A stretch of DNA of 64,000 nucleotides from Streptomyces sp. MJM8645 (GCF_001625365.1 NZ_LJJF01000001.1:6246001-6310000); one strand, 5' to 3'. Numbered from the stretch's first letter, positions 8,318 to 16,845 are shown. Notes: generated by a model not told the origin, from the sequence alone. Translations and numbers: made by a program.

Positions 8318-9713
8318 CCCCGACCGCACCGCCGCCAGCTTCGACCTCGCCGCGCTGATCGCCGAACGCGGCGCCGAGCGGTACGAGCTGCACGGCCGCC
8401 ACCTCAACCCGCAGCTGCCGCGCATGCTGCACACCATCGGCTTCGACAAGTACTACGAGCGCGCCAAGGGCCCGTACTTCTACGACGCCGAGGGCAACGA
8501 GTACCTCGACATGCTGGCCGGCTTCGGCATCTTCGCGCTGGGCCGCCACCACCCGGTCGTGCGATCGGCGATCCAGCAGGTGATGGACCTCGACCTGCCG
8601 GACCTGGTCCGCTTCGACTGCTCGCCGCTGCCCGGGCTGCTCGCCGAGCGACTGCTCTCGTACGCGCCCGGGCTGGACCGGGTGTTCTTCGGCAACAGCG
8701 GCACCGAGGCGGTGGAGACCGCGCTCAAGTTCGCCCGGTACGCCACCGGCCGCAGGCGCGTCCTGTACGCCGACCACGCCTTCCACGGGCTGACCACCGG
8801 CTCGCTCTCCGTCAACGGGGAGAGCGGTTTCCGCAAGGGCTTCGACCCGCTGCTGCCGGACACCGCCATCCCGCTCGGCGACCTCGGCGCGCTGGCCAGG
8901 GAGCTGAAGCACGGCGACGTCGCCGCCCTGATCGTCGAGCCGATCCAGGGCAAGGGCGTCCTGGCGCCGCCGCCCGGCTGGCTGCGTGCCGCGCAGGCCC
9001 TGCTGCATGAGCACAGGGCGCTGCTGATCTGCGACGAGGTGCAGACCGGGATCGGCCGTACCGGCGAGTTCTTCGCCTACCAGCACGAGGAGGGCGTGCT
9101 GCCCGACCTGGTCTGCGTGGCCAAGGCGCTCTCCGGCGGCTACGTGCCGGTCGGGGCGACGCTCGGCAAGAGCTGGATCTTCGAGAAGGTGTACTCCTCG
9201 ATGGACCGGGTGCTGGTGCACTCGGCCAGCTTCGGTGCCAACGCCCAGGCGATGGCGGCCGGACTGGCGACCCTGGAGGTGATGCGCGAGGAGAAGGTGG
9301 TGGAGAACGCGCGTCAGGTCGGCGATCAGTTGCGCGAGCGGCTGGCCGCACTGGTCGACCGGTACGAGCTGCTCGCCGAGGTGCGCGGCCGGGGTCTGAT
9401 GATCGGCATCGAGTTCGGCCGACCCAAGTCGCTCAAGCTGCGCACCGGCTGGACGGCCCTGCAAGCGGCGCGCAAGGGGCTGTTCGCCCAGATGGTGGTC
9501 GTCCCGCTGCTCCAGCGGCACCGGATCCTGACCCAGGTGTCCGGGGACCACCTGGAGGTGATCAAGCTGATCCCGCCGCTGATCATCACGGAGCGCGACG
9601 TCGACCGGTTCGTGGACGCCTTCACCGACATCATGGATGACGCGCACCGGGGGAGCGGGCTGATGTGGGACTTCGGGCGGACGCTGGTGAAGCAGGCGGT
9701 CGGCAGCCGCTGA
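8307..9713 (+). CDS. hpnO: PLP-dependent class III aminotransferase HpnO
   Basis: Class III (acetylornithine/GABA type) aminotransferase, expected to aminate the oxidised ribosylhopane side chain to aminobacteriohopanetriol. The 468-residue protein has the PLP-phosphate motif FFGNSGTEAVETALKFAR, the DEVQTGIGRTG segment with the cofactor aspartate, and the Schiff-base lysine K273 in VCVAKALSGGYVP. The start overlaps dxs by 11 bases, so expression is coupled. It is the last gene of the operon and is followed within 50 bases by a strong hairpin. The substrate is inferred from the cluster; the fold alone would allow other amines. Confidence 0.88.
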   Translation: MPADPDRTAASFDLAALIAERGAERYELHGRHLNPQLPRMLHTIGFDKYYERAKGPYFYDAEGNEYLDMLAGFGIFALGRHHPVVRSAIQQVMDLDLPDLVRFDCSPLPGLLAERLLSYAPGLDRVFFGNSGTEAVETALKFARYATGRRRVLYADHAFHGLTTGSLSVNGESGFRKGFDPLLPDTAIPLGDLGALARELKHGDVAALIVEPIQGKGVLAPPPGWLRAAQALLHEHRALLICDEVQTGIGRTGEFFAYQHEEGVLPDLVCVAKALSGGYVPVGATLGKSWIFEKVYSSMDRVLVHSASFGANAQAMAAGLATLEVMREEKVVENARQVGDQLRERLAALVDRYELLAEVRGRGLMIGIEFGRPKSLKLRTGWTALQAARKGLFAQMVVVPLLQRHRILTQVSGDHLEVIKLIPPLIITERDVDRFVDAFTDIMDDAHRGSGLMWDFGRTLVKQAVGSR

Positions 9714-9757
9714 GCTGGTTCTGGGCGGGTGCTCGGCGGCGGTGCGGGAGTGTTGCG

Positions 9758-9792
9758 GGAGTGGGAAGTCGGCCGGGCCGACTTCCCACTCC
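9758..9792. terminator. Strong bidirectional terminator hairpin after the hopanoid operon
   Basis: Perfect 17-bp inverted repeat with left arm ggagtgggaagtcggcc and right arm its exact complement, separated by one base (a small loop forms after melting of inner pairs). It lies between hpnO and the convergent membrane-protein gene and has no clear T run in either direction, like many streptomycete terminators. The arm resembles those at 11373 and 31293. Confidence 0.8.
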
Positions 9793-9807
9793 GTGGGAGA
9801 CACCGTG

Positions 9808-10083
9808 TCAGAGCTCGGTCCGGCGGCGCCGGATGACCACGACGAGATCGACGGTGGCGAACAGGGTGAGCAGGCCGCAGGCGATGGCGAAGCCGGTGAG
9901 GGTCCCCTGGCTGGGGGCGCCGTTGGCGGGGGAGGCCGCCGCCCAGATCGCGAAGCCCGCCGTCGCGAGCGCGAACAGCGGCGTGAAGGTGAGCGACAGC
10001 AGGTAGCGGAGCTTGAGATCGCTGCGGGCGGTGGCCGGCTCGGTGCCGCTGCGCCACGGCCGTCGCGGAGTGGTGGTGCGCAT
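9808..10083 (-). CDS. Small two-helix membrane protein, DUF6343-like
   Basis: A 91-residue protein with a basic N-terminus (RSGTEPATARSDLKLRYLL) followed by two hydrophobic segments, about residues 28-50 and 62-83, and a short Arg-rich C-terminal tail. The TEPATARSxLxLR start matches the DUF6343 family of streptomycete inner-membrane proteins, whose function is unknown. It reads toward the hopanoid operon and ends just after the shared terminator; an I78-type inhibitor gene diverges from it about 80 bases away. No function can be assigned from sequence. Confidence 0.72.
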   Translation of the reverse strand: MRTTTPRRPWRSGTEPATARSDLKLRYLLSLTFTPLFALATAGFAIWAAASPANGAPSQGTLTGFAIACGLLTLFATVDLVVVIRRRRTEL

Positions 10084-10160
10084 GGCCGTTCACCTCCGGG
10101 CCGCGCGGGTGGGGGCTACGATTCCAGCGTACGTCCGTGGGGGAGAGCGGGGGAGACGCG

Positions 10161-10361
10161 ATGACGGGGTCGGACGCGGCGGCGGACGCCGAGGGCTACG
10201 CGGGGCTGCGGATCGAACGGGCCCGGGAGCTGGCCCGGCGGCACGGCTGGGCCTCGGTCCGGGTGCTGGAGCCGGGGGCGATGATGACCATGGACCACCG
10301 TGAGGGCCGGCTCAACCTCGCGGTGCGCGACGGCGTGGTCGAGCGTAGCTGGGAGGGGTAG
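10161..10361 (+). CDS. Peptidase inhibitor I78 family protein
   Basis: A 66-residue acidic protein with the potato-inhibitor-like fold signature of the I78 family: GLRIERARELARRHGWASVR followed by a MMTMDHREGRLNLAV segment, whose MDxRxxRLN core is the expected reactive-loop and scaffold region. No signal peptide is visible, so it is probably cytoplasmic, which is usual for the actinobacterial members and leaves the target protease unclear. ATG at 10161 has a GGGGGAG ribosome site; an in-frame GTG 24 bases upstream is less likely. It stands alone, convergent with the PAP2 phosphatase gene. Confidence 0.78.
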   Translation: MTGSDAAADAEGYAGLRIERARELARRHGWASVRVLEPGAMMTMDHREGRLNLAVRDGVVERSWEG

Positions 10362-10434
10362 GGCCGCCCTCCCGGTGGTCGACCTTTCCGGCGGCCGGGG
10401 TGGCCGGTGGCCGCGGTGGTCGTGGCGTGCGGGC

Positions 10435-11220
10435 TCAGGGGCCCGGCCGACGGGCCAACCGCTGTTCGGCGGCGACGACCAGCGGCTCCAGCAGCGGCAG
10501 CGAGAGCAGTACCAGCAGTCCGGCGGCCCAGCCGGCCAACACGTCGGTGACCCAGTGGGTGCCCAGGTAGAGCGTGGTCAGGCCGATCGAGCAGGCGGTG
10601 GCGGCGGCGATCACCGCGCCGGTGCGCCGCCAGCGGACCGCGAGGTAGGCGAGCACGCCCCAGGTGACGACCGCGTTGGCGGTGTGACCGGAGGGGAAGA
10701 TGGTGCCGCCGGAGAACAGTTCGGGCGAGCCGACGTACTGGGCGTAGTGCGGGCCGAGCCGGCCGGTGACGATCTTGACCGCGCCGACCGTGACGTTGAG
10801 CAGCAGCAGCGCGACGGCCATCACCAGCAGCGGGCGCAGCCGGCCCAGCCGGTGCGCGCGCCAGCCGAGCCAGACGAAGGCGGCGATGGCGGAGGGGCCG
10901 CGTTGCCCGGCGACCACCCAGGTGTCGAGCAGCGGTTCCAGGCTGGGCCAGCGTTCGTAGGGGCGGAACAGCCGGACCGACCAGTCGAGGTCGACCAGGG
11001 CCGTGTTGAGCAGGACACCGGCCAGGACCAGCAGGTAGGCGACGCAGGTCACGGCGAGCAGGGCGGCCTGTCGGCGGCCCATCGGCGGCCAGCCGGGCTC
11101 GCGGCGGTGGGCTCGTTCGGGGCTCGGGCGCTCGCGGTGGGTGGTGGTGAGCTGCTCCGGCCCCTGGTTCGGATAGGGCGCGGGGGTACTCGGGGCTTGC
11201 ACGGGGGTGACCTTACCCAT
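10435..11220 (-). CDS. PAP2-family membrane phosphatase
   Basis: Integral membrane type 2 phosphatidic acid phosphatase superfamily protein, acting on lipid or isoprenoid phosphates at the outer membrane face. The 261 residues contain about six hydrophobic segments and the three phosphatase blocks: K-x6-RxxP-like KIVTGRLGPHY, the PSGHT motif (IFPSGHTANAV) with a catalytic histidine, and TLYLGTHWVTDVLAG with the second histidine and aspartate. The third block has Thr where many members have SR, so it is slightly divergent. ATG at 11220 is preferred; a TTG at 11271 would add 17 residues, and neither has a strong ribosome site. The substrate could be undecaprenyl pyrophosphate or a phosphatidate. 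Confidence 0.85.
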   Translation of the reverse strand: MGKVTPVQAPSTPAPYPNQGPEQLTTTHRERPSPERAHRREPGWPPMGRRQAALLAVTCVAYLLVLAGVLLNTALVDLDWSVRLFRPYERWPSLEPLLDTWVVAGQRGPSAIAAFVWLGWRAHRLGRLRPLLVMAVALLLLNVTVGAVKIVTGRLGPHYAQYVGSPELFSGGTIFPSGHTANAVVTWGVLAYLAVRWRRTGAVIAAATACSIGLTTLYLGTHWVTDVLAGWAAGLLVLLSLPLLEPLVVAAEQRLARRPGP

Positions 11221-11372
11221 CCGGCCGGGGCTATTCCGGAGGGATTTGTCATTTTCCCGTGAAATCGACAATTGGCGGGGAGAGGTCCGCCCGGGGAGTG
11301 ATTTCCGCGATTCTCGGATCGAATGCCAGTGTGGTGTTCGAATGATTCTGCAAAAGCCCCGGTAAAGAAAGC

Positions 11373-11407
11373 GGAGTGGGAGGCCGGCGCGGCCGGCTTC
11401 CCACTCC
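11373..11407. terminator. Terminator hairpin downstream of the FabG-like gene
   Basis: A 16-bp inverted repeat (left ggagtgggaggccggc, right gccggcttcccactcc) with a single G-T wobble and a three-base spacer. It lies 27 bases past the reductase stop on the minus strand and upstream of the PAP2 gene. The arm is nearly the same as in the hairpin at 9758, suggesting a shared terminator family. Confidence 0.75.
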
Positions 11408-11433
11408 GTGGTAACCCTGTGTAGGTTCCGTGC

Positions 11434-12201
11434 TCAGTCGAGGGGGCCGCCCGCGACGTAGATCACCTGCCCGGAGACGAAGCCGGCGCCCTCGCTCGCG
11501 AGGAAGGAGATGGTGTGGGCGACGTCCTCAGGCAGACCGACCCGCTGGACCGGGATCTGGGAGGCCGCAGCCCGCTTGAAGTCTTCGAAGTCCATGCCGA
11601 CCCGGGCTGCGGTGGCCGCGGTCATGTCGGTGGCGATGAAGCCGGGGGCCACGGCGTTGGCGGTGATGCCGAACTTGCCCAGCTCAATGGCCAAAGTCTT
11701 GGTGAAGCCTTGCAGACCGGCCTTGGCGGCCGAGTAGTTGGCCTGGCCGCGGTTGCCCTGGGCGGACGAGGAGGACAGGTTGACGATGCGGCCGAAACCG
11801 GCGTCCACCATGTGCTTCTGCACCGCGCGGGTCATCAGGAAGGCCCCGCGCAGATGGACGTTCATGACCGTGTCCCAGTCGGACTCGGACATCTTGAAGA
11901 GCAGGTTGTCGCGGAGCACGCCCGCGTTGTTGACCAGCACCACGGGGGCGCCGAGCTCGGCGGCCACCCGGTCGACGGCGGCCTGCACCTGGTCGGCGTC
12001 CGAGACGTCGGCGCCCACGGCCAGGGCCCGGCCGCCGGCCGCGGTGATCCGGTCGACGGTGTCCTTCCCGGCGGTCTCGTCCAGGTCGAGGACGGCCACG
12101 GCGTAGCCGTCGGAGGCCAGTTGCACGGCGGTGGCGGCGCCCAGGCCGCGGGCGGCGCCGGTGACGACGGCGACCCGGGGGGCGGTGCTCTGCTCGGTCA
12201 T
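11434..12201 (-). CDS. FabG-like 3-oxoacyl-ACP/CoA reductase (SDR)
   Basis: Classical short-chain dehydrogenase/reductase, NADPH-dependent, cytoplasmic. The 255-residue protein (from ATG at 12201) has the nucleotide motif TGAARGLGAATA, NNAG (VLVNNAGVLRDNL), catalytic Ser in VNLSSSSAQG and Tyr/Lys in YSAAKAG, and the usual C-terminal FVSGQVIYVAGG. The Rossmann motif and NAPGF-type loop (NAVAPGFIATDM) favour 3-oxoacyl-(ACP or CoA) reduction. ATG at 12201 follows a GAGAGAGACGAGAG purine run; an upstream in-frame start would add 20 residues with no homology. It is monocistronic, with palindromes at 12263 and 12325 in the promoter region and a terminator behind it. Other SDR substrates remain possible. 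Confidence 0.85.
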   Translation of the reverse strand: MTEQSTAPRVAVVTGAARGLGAATAVQLASDGYAVAVLDLDETAGKDTVDRITAAGGRALAVGADVSDADQVQAAVDRVAAELGAPVVLVNNAGVLRDNLLFKMSESDWDTVMNVHLRGAFLMTRAVQKHMVDAGFGRIVNLSSSSAQGNRGQANYSAAKAGLQGFTKTLAIELGKFGITANAVAPGFIATDMTAATAARVGMDFEDFKRAAASQIPVQRVGLPEDVAHTISFLASEGAGFVSGQVIYVAGGPLD

Positions 12202-12262
12202 GCTCGCTCTCGTCTCTCTCGGGGTGGTCTCCGCGGGGAGCGCCCCGGGGAGGGTGGCCACA

Positions 12263-12280
12263 CCCTACCCGCGAGTAGGG
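12263..12280. promoter_or_regulatory. Palindromic operator upstream of the FabG-like gene
   Basis: An 18-bp near-perfect palindrome (ccctac, c-CGCG-a core, gtaggg; one mismatched pair) sits 62 bases upstream of the reductase start. Its size and symmetry fit a TetR-type dimer site, of the kind often found in front of fatty-acid genes. The cognate regulator is not identified. Confidence 0.5.
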
Positions 12281-12324
12281 AGGGCGAACAGGGTCGGAGA
12301 GTCGCGGGTGACGGTCGGTAAGGA

Positions 12325-12336
12325 CCGACCGGTCGG
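12325..12336. promoter_or_regulatory. Perfect 12-bp palindrome in the FabG/MarR intergenic region
   Basis: ccgaccggtcgg is a perfect palindrome 124 bases upstream of the reductase and 241 bases upstream of the tandem MarR gene. It could be an operator for either; no regulator is assigned. The remainder of this 375-base divergent gap, up to 12576, shows no gene. Confidence 0.3.
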
Positions 12337-12576
12337 CTTTCTACTGAGAACGGGTTACCGAGAGGGCGTGGCGGGCGCGTAAATATGCCAATGTTGCCGA
12401 ACCTGCGTCTACTATCCGCCCCTGCCTGCCAGCAAGGGCCCGCCGTTTGTATAGTGTCCGCCAGCAGCCACCGGCTGCACGGCTGGAGCGCCCTCCCTCA
12501 TAGCTGGACGCCCACTCGCCGTTACTGCCCCACCCGGGTGTCCCACACACACCGGGTGTGACATCGGGACGGATAC

Positions 12577-13473
12577 ATGGTGCTGGGGGAGATCCCGACG
12601 ACCCGCGTGTCCGCGCGACTGCAACAGTCGCCCGGACACCTGATTCGCGTTGCACAGCAGGTTCACACCAGGCTGTGGTCCGAGCATGTCGGAGCCGATC
12701 TCACGGCTCCGCAGTTCGCCGTCCTGCTGGTCCTGGCCCTCGAACCGGGTGCCGACCAGCGGACGGTCGGCGAGCGAGCCTCGCTGGACAAGGCGACGAT
12801 GGCGGAGATGGTCGCGCGGCTGGTCCGCCGCGGCTTGGTGCTGCGAAGGCGTGACCCGGCCGACGGCCGGCGAAAACTGCTCGCTCTCTCGCAGAGCGGT
12901 GCCCAGGCGGTGCGTGAGGCCACCGGCGGTGTGGTCCGCGTGCAGCGCACCCTGTTCGAGCCGCTGACGGCGGAGGAGCAGGTGGAGATCGTGCGGGTGA
13001 TGGCCAAGATAGCCAGGCTGGAGCCCGCCGCGGTCGCCGTGTTCTCCGACACACGGCCGATACTGGACGCGCAGCGGGCGATCGGCTACCTGATCAGGGT
13101 GGGCCAGCAGGTGCACACCAAACTCTGGTCGGAGCACGTCGGTGCGGAGCTGACGGCTCCGCAGTACGCGGTGCTGGACGCGCTCGAACTGGAACCGGGC
13201 GCCGACCAGCGCACGGTCGGTGAGCTGGCCTCGCTGGACAAGGCGACGATGGCCGAGATGGTGAGCCGGCTGGTGCGCCGTGGTCTGGTGCAGCGCCGGC
13301 GCGACCCCTCGGACGGGCGCCGCAACCTGCTGTCGCTCTCGCCGGCGGGCCAGGACCTGCTGCACCGTTCGACGGCCGGCGTGGCCGAGGTCCAGCGGCT
13401 GTTGCTCGCCCCGCTGGACGAGAGTGAGCACGGGCCCGCGCTGGCGCTCCTCGGCAAGGCGGCGCGGCTCTAG
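12577..13473 (+). CDS. Tandem MarR regulator: two fused, near-identical MarR domains
   Basis: A 298-residue transcription factor built of two consecutive MarR winged-helix domains, starting near residues 22 and 172 (period about 150). Each half has the complete set: QQVHT(R/K)LWSEHVGA, recognition-helix region SLDKATMAEMV(A/S)RLVRRGLV and wing RRRDP(A/S)DGRR. Over about 84 aligned residues only about 13 differ. A normal MarR is about 150 residues and acts as a dimer, so this protein may fold as a one-chain pseudo-dimer. ATG at 12577 is used; the ribosome site (GGGACGG) is weak. It is divergent from the FabG-like gene, which is a possible target; a ligand cannot be inferred. Confidence 0.9.
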   Translation: MVLGEIPTTRVSARLQQSPGHLIRVAQQVHTRLWSEHVGADLTAPQFAVLLVLALEPGADQRTVGERASLDKATMAEMVARLVRRGLVLRRRDPADGRRKLLALSQSGAQAVREATGGVVRVQRTLFEPLTAEEQVEIVRVMAKIARLEPAAVAVFSDTRPILDAQRAIGYLIRVGQQVHTKLWSEHVGAELTAPQYAVLDALELEPGADQRTVGELASLDKATMAEMVSRLVRRGLVQRRRDPSDGRRNLLSLSPAGQDLLHRSTAGVAEVQRLLLAPLDESEHGPALALLGKAARL

Positions 13474-13541
13474 AAGGATCCTTTGAGCGCCAGCCAAAAC
13501 GATTCGCCAACGTACGGAAGGCCTGGTGTGCCGAAGGCTTG

Positions 13542-13605
13542 AGGCGTTGACGGCTCAAGGCGTTGATGACTCAAGCCGTTGACGGCTCAAGGTGCTGGTG
13601 GCCTG
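13542..13605 (+). repeat. 16-bp tandem repeats downstream of the tandem MarR gene
   Basis: Three consecutive 16-base units (aggcgttgacggctca, aggcgttgatgactca, agccgttgacggctca) and a decayed fourth lie between the MarR gene and its terminator. They encode nothing recognisable. Confidence 0.75.
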
Positions 13606-13657
13606 ACGTGCCAGAGGCCGCTGCTCGTCGGCGCTGGTGGATCGTGGCACACCGAAG

Positions 13658-13685
13658 ACCGCCCACCCCTGCAGGGGTGGGCGGT
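13658..13685. terminator. Bidirectional terminator between tandem MarR and aldo/keto reductase
   Basis: A perfect 28-base palindrome (14-bp arms, left arm accgcccacccctg) lies between two convergent genes. It can form a hairpin in transcripts from either side. Confidence 0.8.
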
Positions 13686-13730
13686 CGTTCGACATGACCG
13701 CTCGTCAGAGAAGTCGGACGGCGGGTGCCG

Positions 13731-14594
13731 TCAGTTCCAGTCGAACTCCTGCGGGTCCGGACCGATCCGCGTGCCGGTGGCGACACCGGCGATCGCGGCG
13801 AGGTCCTCGGCGTCCAGCTCGAAGCCGGCGACGTCCAGGTTCTCCCGGATGCGGGCCGGGGTGACCGACTTCGGGATCGCGATCACGCCGCTCTGCAGGT
13901 GCCAGCGGAGCACCACCTGGGCGACCGTGCGGCCGTGCTTCTCGGCGATCTTCGCCAGCGCCGGCTCGGCGAGCAGCTCCTTGCCCTGGCCCAGCGGGCT
14001 CCAGGCCTCGGTGGCGATGCCGTGCTGGGCGTGGAAGGCGCGCAGCTCGGTCTGCGGGAAGTACGGGTGCAGCTCGACCTGGTTCAGCACCGGGACGACC
14101 GAGGTCTCGTCGAGCAGTCGGGTGAGCTGCTCGGGCCCGAAGTTGGAGACGCCGACCGACTTGACCCGGCCGTCCGCCTTCAGCTGCTCGAAGGCCTTCC
14201 AGACGTTCAGGTAGCTGCCGTGCTTCGGGCGCGGCCAGTGGATCAGGTAGAGGTCGACGTAGTCGAGGCCGAGCTTGGCCAGCGACGCGTCGAACTCGCG
14301 CAGGACGGCGTCGCGGCCCTGCTCGCCGGACCAGTCGCGGGTGCCCGAGTTCCACAGCTTGGTGGTGATGTAGAGGTCCTCGCGGGCGACGCCGCCGGCC
14401 AGGGCCTCGGTGATCGCCTGGCCGGTGCCGGCCTCGTTCTCGTAGATGGCCGCGGTGTCGATGGAGCGGTAGCCCGCCTCGATCGCGGTGCGGACGGCGG
14501 CCGTGGCCTCGTCGTCCGGGACCTGCCACACGCCGAATCCGAGCTGCGGGATCTGCGCGCCGTCGTTCAACGTGACGTTGGGGATGTTGCTCAC
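13731..14594 (-). CDS. Aldo/keto reductase (2,5-diketogluconate-reductase-like)
   Basis: Cytoplasmic NADPH-dependent (alpha/beta)8-barrel reductase of 287 residues. The catalytic tetrad is visible: Asp and Tyr in SIDTAAIYENEAG, Lys in LYITTKLWN, and His in LYLIHWPRP. The coenzyme segment near the C-terminus (VIAIPKSVTPARIRENLDV) has the expected IPKS and R-x-N pattern. The GTG start at 14594 is set by a GGAGGG site nine bases upstream; an upstream frame extension has no support. The family acts on a wide range of sugars and aldehydes, so the substrate is open. It is monocistronic, ending at the terminator shared with the tandem MarR gene. Confidence 0.9.
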   Translation of the reverse strand: MSNIPNVTLNDGAQIPQLGFGVWQVPDDEATAAVRTAIEAGYRSIDTAAIYENEAGTGQAITEALAGGVAREDLYITTKLWNSGTRDWSGEQGRDAVLREFDASLAKLGLDYVDLYLIHWPRPKHGSYLNVWKAFEQLKADGRVKSVGVSNFGPEQLTRLLDETSVVPVLNQVELHPYFPQTELRAFHAQHGIATEAWSPLGQGKELLAEPALAKIAEKHGRTVAQVVLRWHLQSGVIAIPKSVTPARIRENLDVAGFELDAEDLAAIAGVATGTRIGPDPQEFDWN

Positions 14595-15072
14595 GGGAAG
14601 GGGTGCCCTCCTGGTTGTCCGTCTGATTCCAGAAGGGGGCAACTGGGACCCGGGCGGGATTGTTCCCGCCGTTCGGGGGAATCTTGCGGGGCCGGAGGCC
14701 CGATCCGGCGGAGATCCGGGGGCCGGGCGGCGAAAAAACCTGTTGCGCAGATCACATCGGGGTTGGCAGGCTCGTGGCCATGACCTCCTGAGATCCGGGC
14801 CCTTCGTGCCCTTCCCGCCCCCGTCCGGCCGTCCCGTCCGGCGGTCCCGTTCGGCGCCGCCCCGGACGCGCCGATGCCGCCGGGGCGAGGCGCCGCGCTG
14901 TCGCCCGCCGCCGCCCGTCTTCCGCTGTTCGCGCGAGTCGGGCCCGCCGTGCCGCGAGACCCGTGCCTCCGGCTCGTGACCTTCTCCCGGCGTGCCCGCT
15001 CACGCCTGCTCGCGCCCTCCAGCACCTCCAGGACCTCCAGCACCGTCCCGCACCCTCCTGTATCGGAGTGTC
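14595..15072. other. Divergent intergenic region between aldo/keto reductase and ABC exporter
   Basis: 478 bases without a convincing gene. It is extremely GC-rich and low in complexity toward the ABC gene. Promoters for both flanking genes must lie here, but no clear -10/-35 pair or strong palindrome was recognised. Confidence 0.5.
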
Positions 15073-16845
15073 ATGCTGCTCACCCCCCTGCCGTTGGCCG
15101 ACCCCGGTAGTCCCGATCTCTCCTCGCCCCCGGCCTTCCTGCGCTGGCTCCAGCGCGGCCAGCGGCGCGGGCAGGTGCTCGCCACCTGCTGGGCGCTGTT
15201 GGAGATGGGCGGCCAGGCGGCGCTGCCGATAGCGCTCGGGTGGGGCGTGCAGGCCGCTGTCGACGGCGAGGCCGCCGGGATCTGGCGGGCCGGCGCCCTC
15301 GCGGTGGCGCTCGCCGTGCTGTCCGCGCTCGGTGCTGTGCTGCTGCACCGGCAGGCGATCTGGAACTGGATCCACGCGGCGTGCCACGTGAAGCAGTTGG
15401 TGGCCCGGCAGGCCTCTCACCTGGGCGCCGGGCTGTCCCGCCGGATCGCCACGGGAGAGGTCGTCGCGGTCGGCAGCGGGGACGTCGAGCGGATCGGCTG
15501 GTACGTCGAACTCGTCGCCCGGGTCCGGGCCGCGGTGATCGTCTGGCTGGCCGTCAGCTCGGCCGTGCTGGTCGTCGAACCGGTGCTCGGGGTCGGGGTG
15601 CTGCTCGGCGTCCCGGTGCTGGCGGCCGCCGTCTGGCCGCTGATCGGGCCGTTCGAGCGGCGGTACGAGCAGCAGCGCACGCTCGGCGGCAAGGCCACCG
15701 AGCTGGCCGCCGACACCGTGGCGGGGCTGCGGGTGCTGCGCGGCATCGGCGGCGAGGAACTGTTCCTCGACCGGTACCGGGCCGCCTCCCAGAAGGTCCG
15801 GGCCGCGGCCGTCCGATCGGCCCGGATCTGGTCGCTGATGCAGGCCCAACAGGTCCTGCTGCCAGGCCTGTTCGTGATCGGGGTGACGTGGTACGGCGCC
15901 CGGCAGGCGGCCGCGGGCGAGCTCGCCGTCGGCACCCTGATCGCCGTGTACGGCGCCACCGCCTTCCTCGCGGCGCCGCTGCGGATCCTCGGCGAGGCCG
16001 CGCACGCCTGGAGCGTCGCCCGGGTCTCCGCCGGGCGTGCCGTCCGGGTGCTCTCGCTCAGCCGCAGCAGCGGCGTGGCCGAGGCCTCGCTGAACAAGTC
16101 GGGGAACGCCGACCTGTTCGACCCGGCGACCGGGCTGACCGCGCGGGCCGGGGAGCTGACCGCGGTCGTCTGTGGGGACCCGGACTTCGCCGGGGCGCTC
16201 GCCGGGCGGCTCGGCGGGCACGTCCCGGCCGCCGAGGACGAGCCGGAGCAGCCCTCCGTCCGGCTCGGCGGGACGGAGCTGGACGCGGTGCCGCTGGCCG
16301 AGGCCAGGGCGGCGGTGCTGGTCCACGACAAGGAGCCGGTGCTGCTCTCCGGCACCCTGGCCGGGCTGTTCGACATCCCGTCCTCGGGGCGGGTCTCGGT
16401 GGCCGAGGCGCTGGCCGCCGCCCGGTCCGACGACGTGCTGGAGGCCCTGGTGGACGGCTCGCCGGAGTGTGCGGGCGACGCGATGCTCGCCCGGATCACC
16501 GAGCGCGGGCGCTCGCTGTCCGGCGGGCAGCGCCAGCGGCTCGCCCTGGCCCGCGCGCTGCTGGCCGACCCGCCGGTCCTCGTCCTGGACGAGCCGACCA
16601 GCGCGGTGGACGCCCACACCGAGTCCAGGATCGCCACCGGACTGCGGGACACCCGGGCGGGGCGCACCACCGTGGTCTTCGCGACCAGCCCGCTGCTGCT
16701 CGACCAAGCCGACCGGGTGGTGCTGCTGCGCGACGGCCGGGTGGCCGTGGCCGGGCGGCACCGCGACCTGATGCGGACCGAGCCGGCCTACCGGGCCGTG
16801 GTCACCCGCGAAGAGGAGCCGGCACCGGTGGGGGAGCCGGTATGA
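15073..16845 (+). CDS. ABC exporter half-transporter with degenerate Walker A
   Basis: A 590-residue fusion of a type I exporter membrane domain (about six hydrophobic segments, residues 20-310) and an ATPase domain. The signature LSGGQ (residues 482-486) and Walker B LVLDEPTSAVD (D506, E507) are intact. The Walker A position reads CGDPDFAGALAG (from residue 367) and lacks the GK(S/T) core, and the switch His is replaced (FATSPL). Thus it can supply a signature but not a normal P-loop. The next gene has the complementary defects, so the two form a heterodimer with one canonical ATP site. ATG at 15073 follows CGGAGTG. The substrate is unknown; peptides or drugs are typical for the family. Confidence 0.9.
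   Translation: MLLTPLPLADPGSPDLSSPPAFLRWLQRGQRRGQVLATCWALLEMGGQAALPIALGWGVQAAVDGEAAGIWRAGALAVALAVLSALGAVLLHRQAIWNWIHAACHVKQLVARQASHLGAGLSRRIATGEVVAVGSGDVERIGWYVELVARVRAAVIVWLAVSSAVLVVEPVLGVGVLLGVPVLAAAVWPLIGPFERRYEQQRTLGGKATELAADTVAGLRVLRGIGGEELFLDRYRAASQKVRAAAVRSARIWSLMQAQQVLLPGLFVIGVTWYGARQAAAGELAVGTLIAVYGATAFLAAPLRILGEAAHAWSVARVSAGRAVRVLSLSRSSGVAEASLNKSGNADLFDPATGLTARAGELTAVVCGDPDFAGALAGRLGGHVPAAEDEPEQPSVRLGGTELDAVPLAEARAAVLVHDKEPVLLSGTLAGLFDIPSSGRVSVAEALAAARSDDVLEALVDGSPECAGDAMLARITERGRSLSGGQRQRLALARALLADPPVLVLDEPTSAVDAHTESRIATGLRDTRAGRTTVVFATSPLLLDQADRVVLLRDGRVAVAGRHRDLMRTEPAYRAVVTREEEPAPVGEPV

Noticed and set aside
13542..13605. Tandem repeats considered as a CRISPR array
   Set aside because: Units are directly adjacent with no spacers and no cas genes are nearby.
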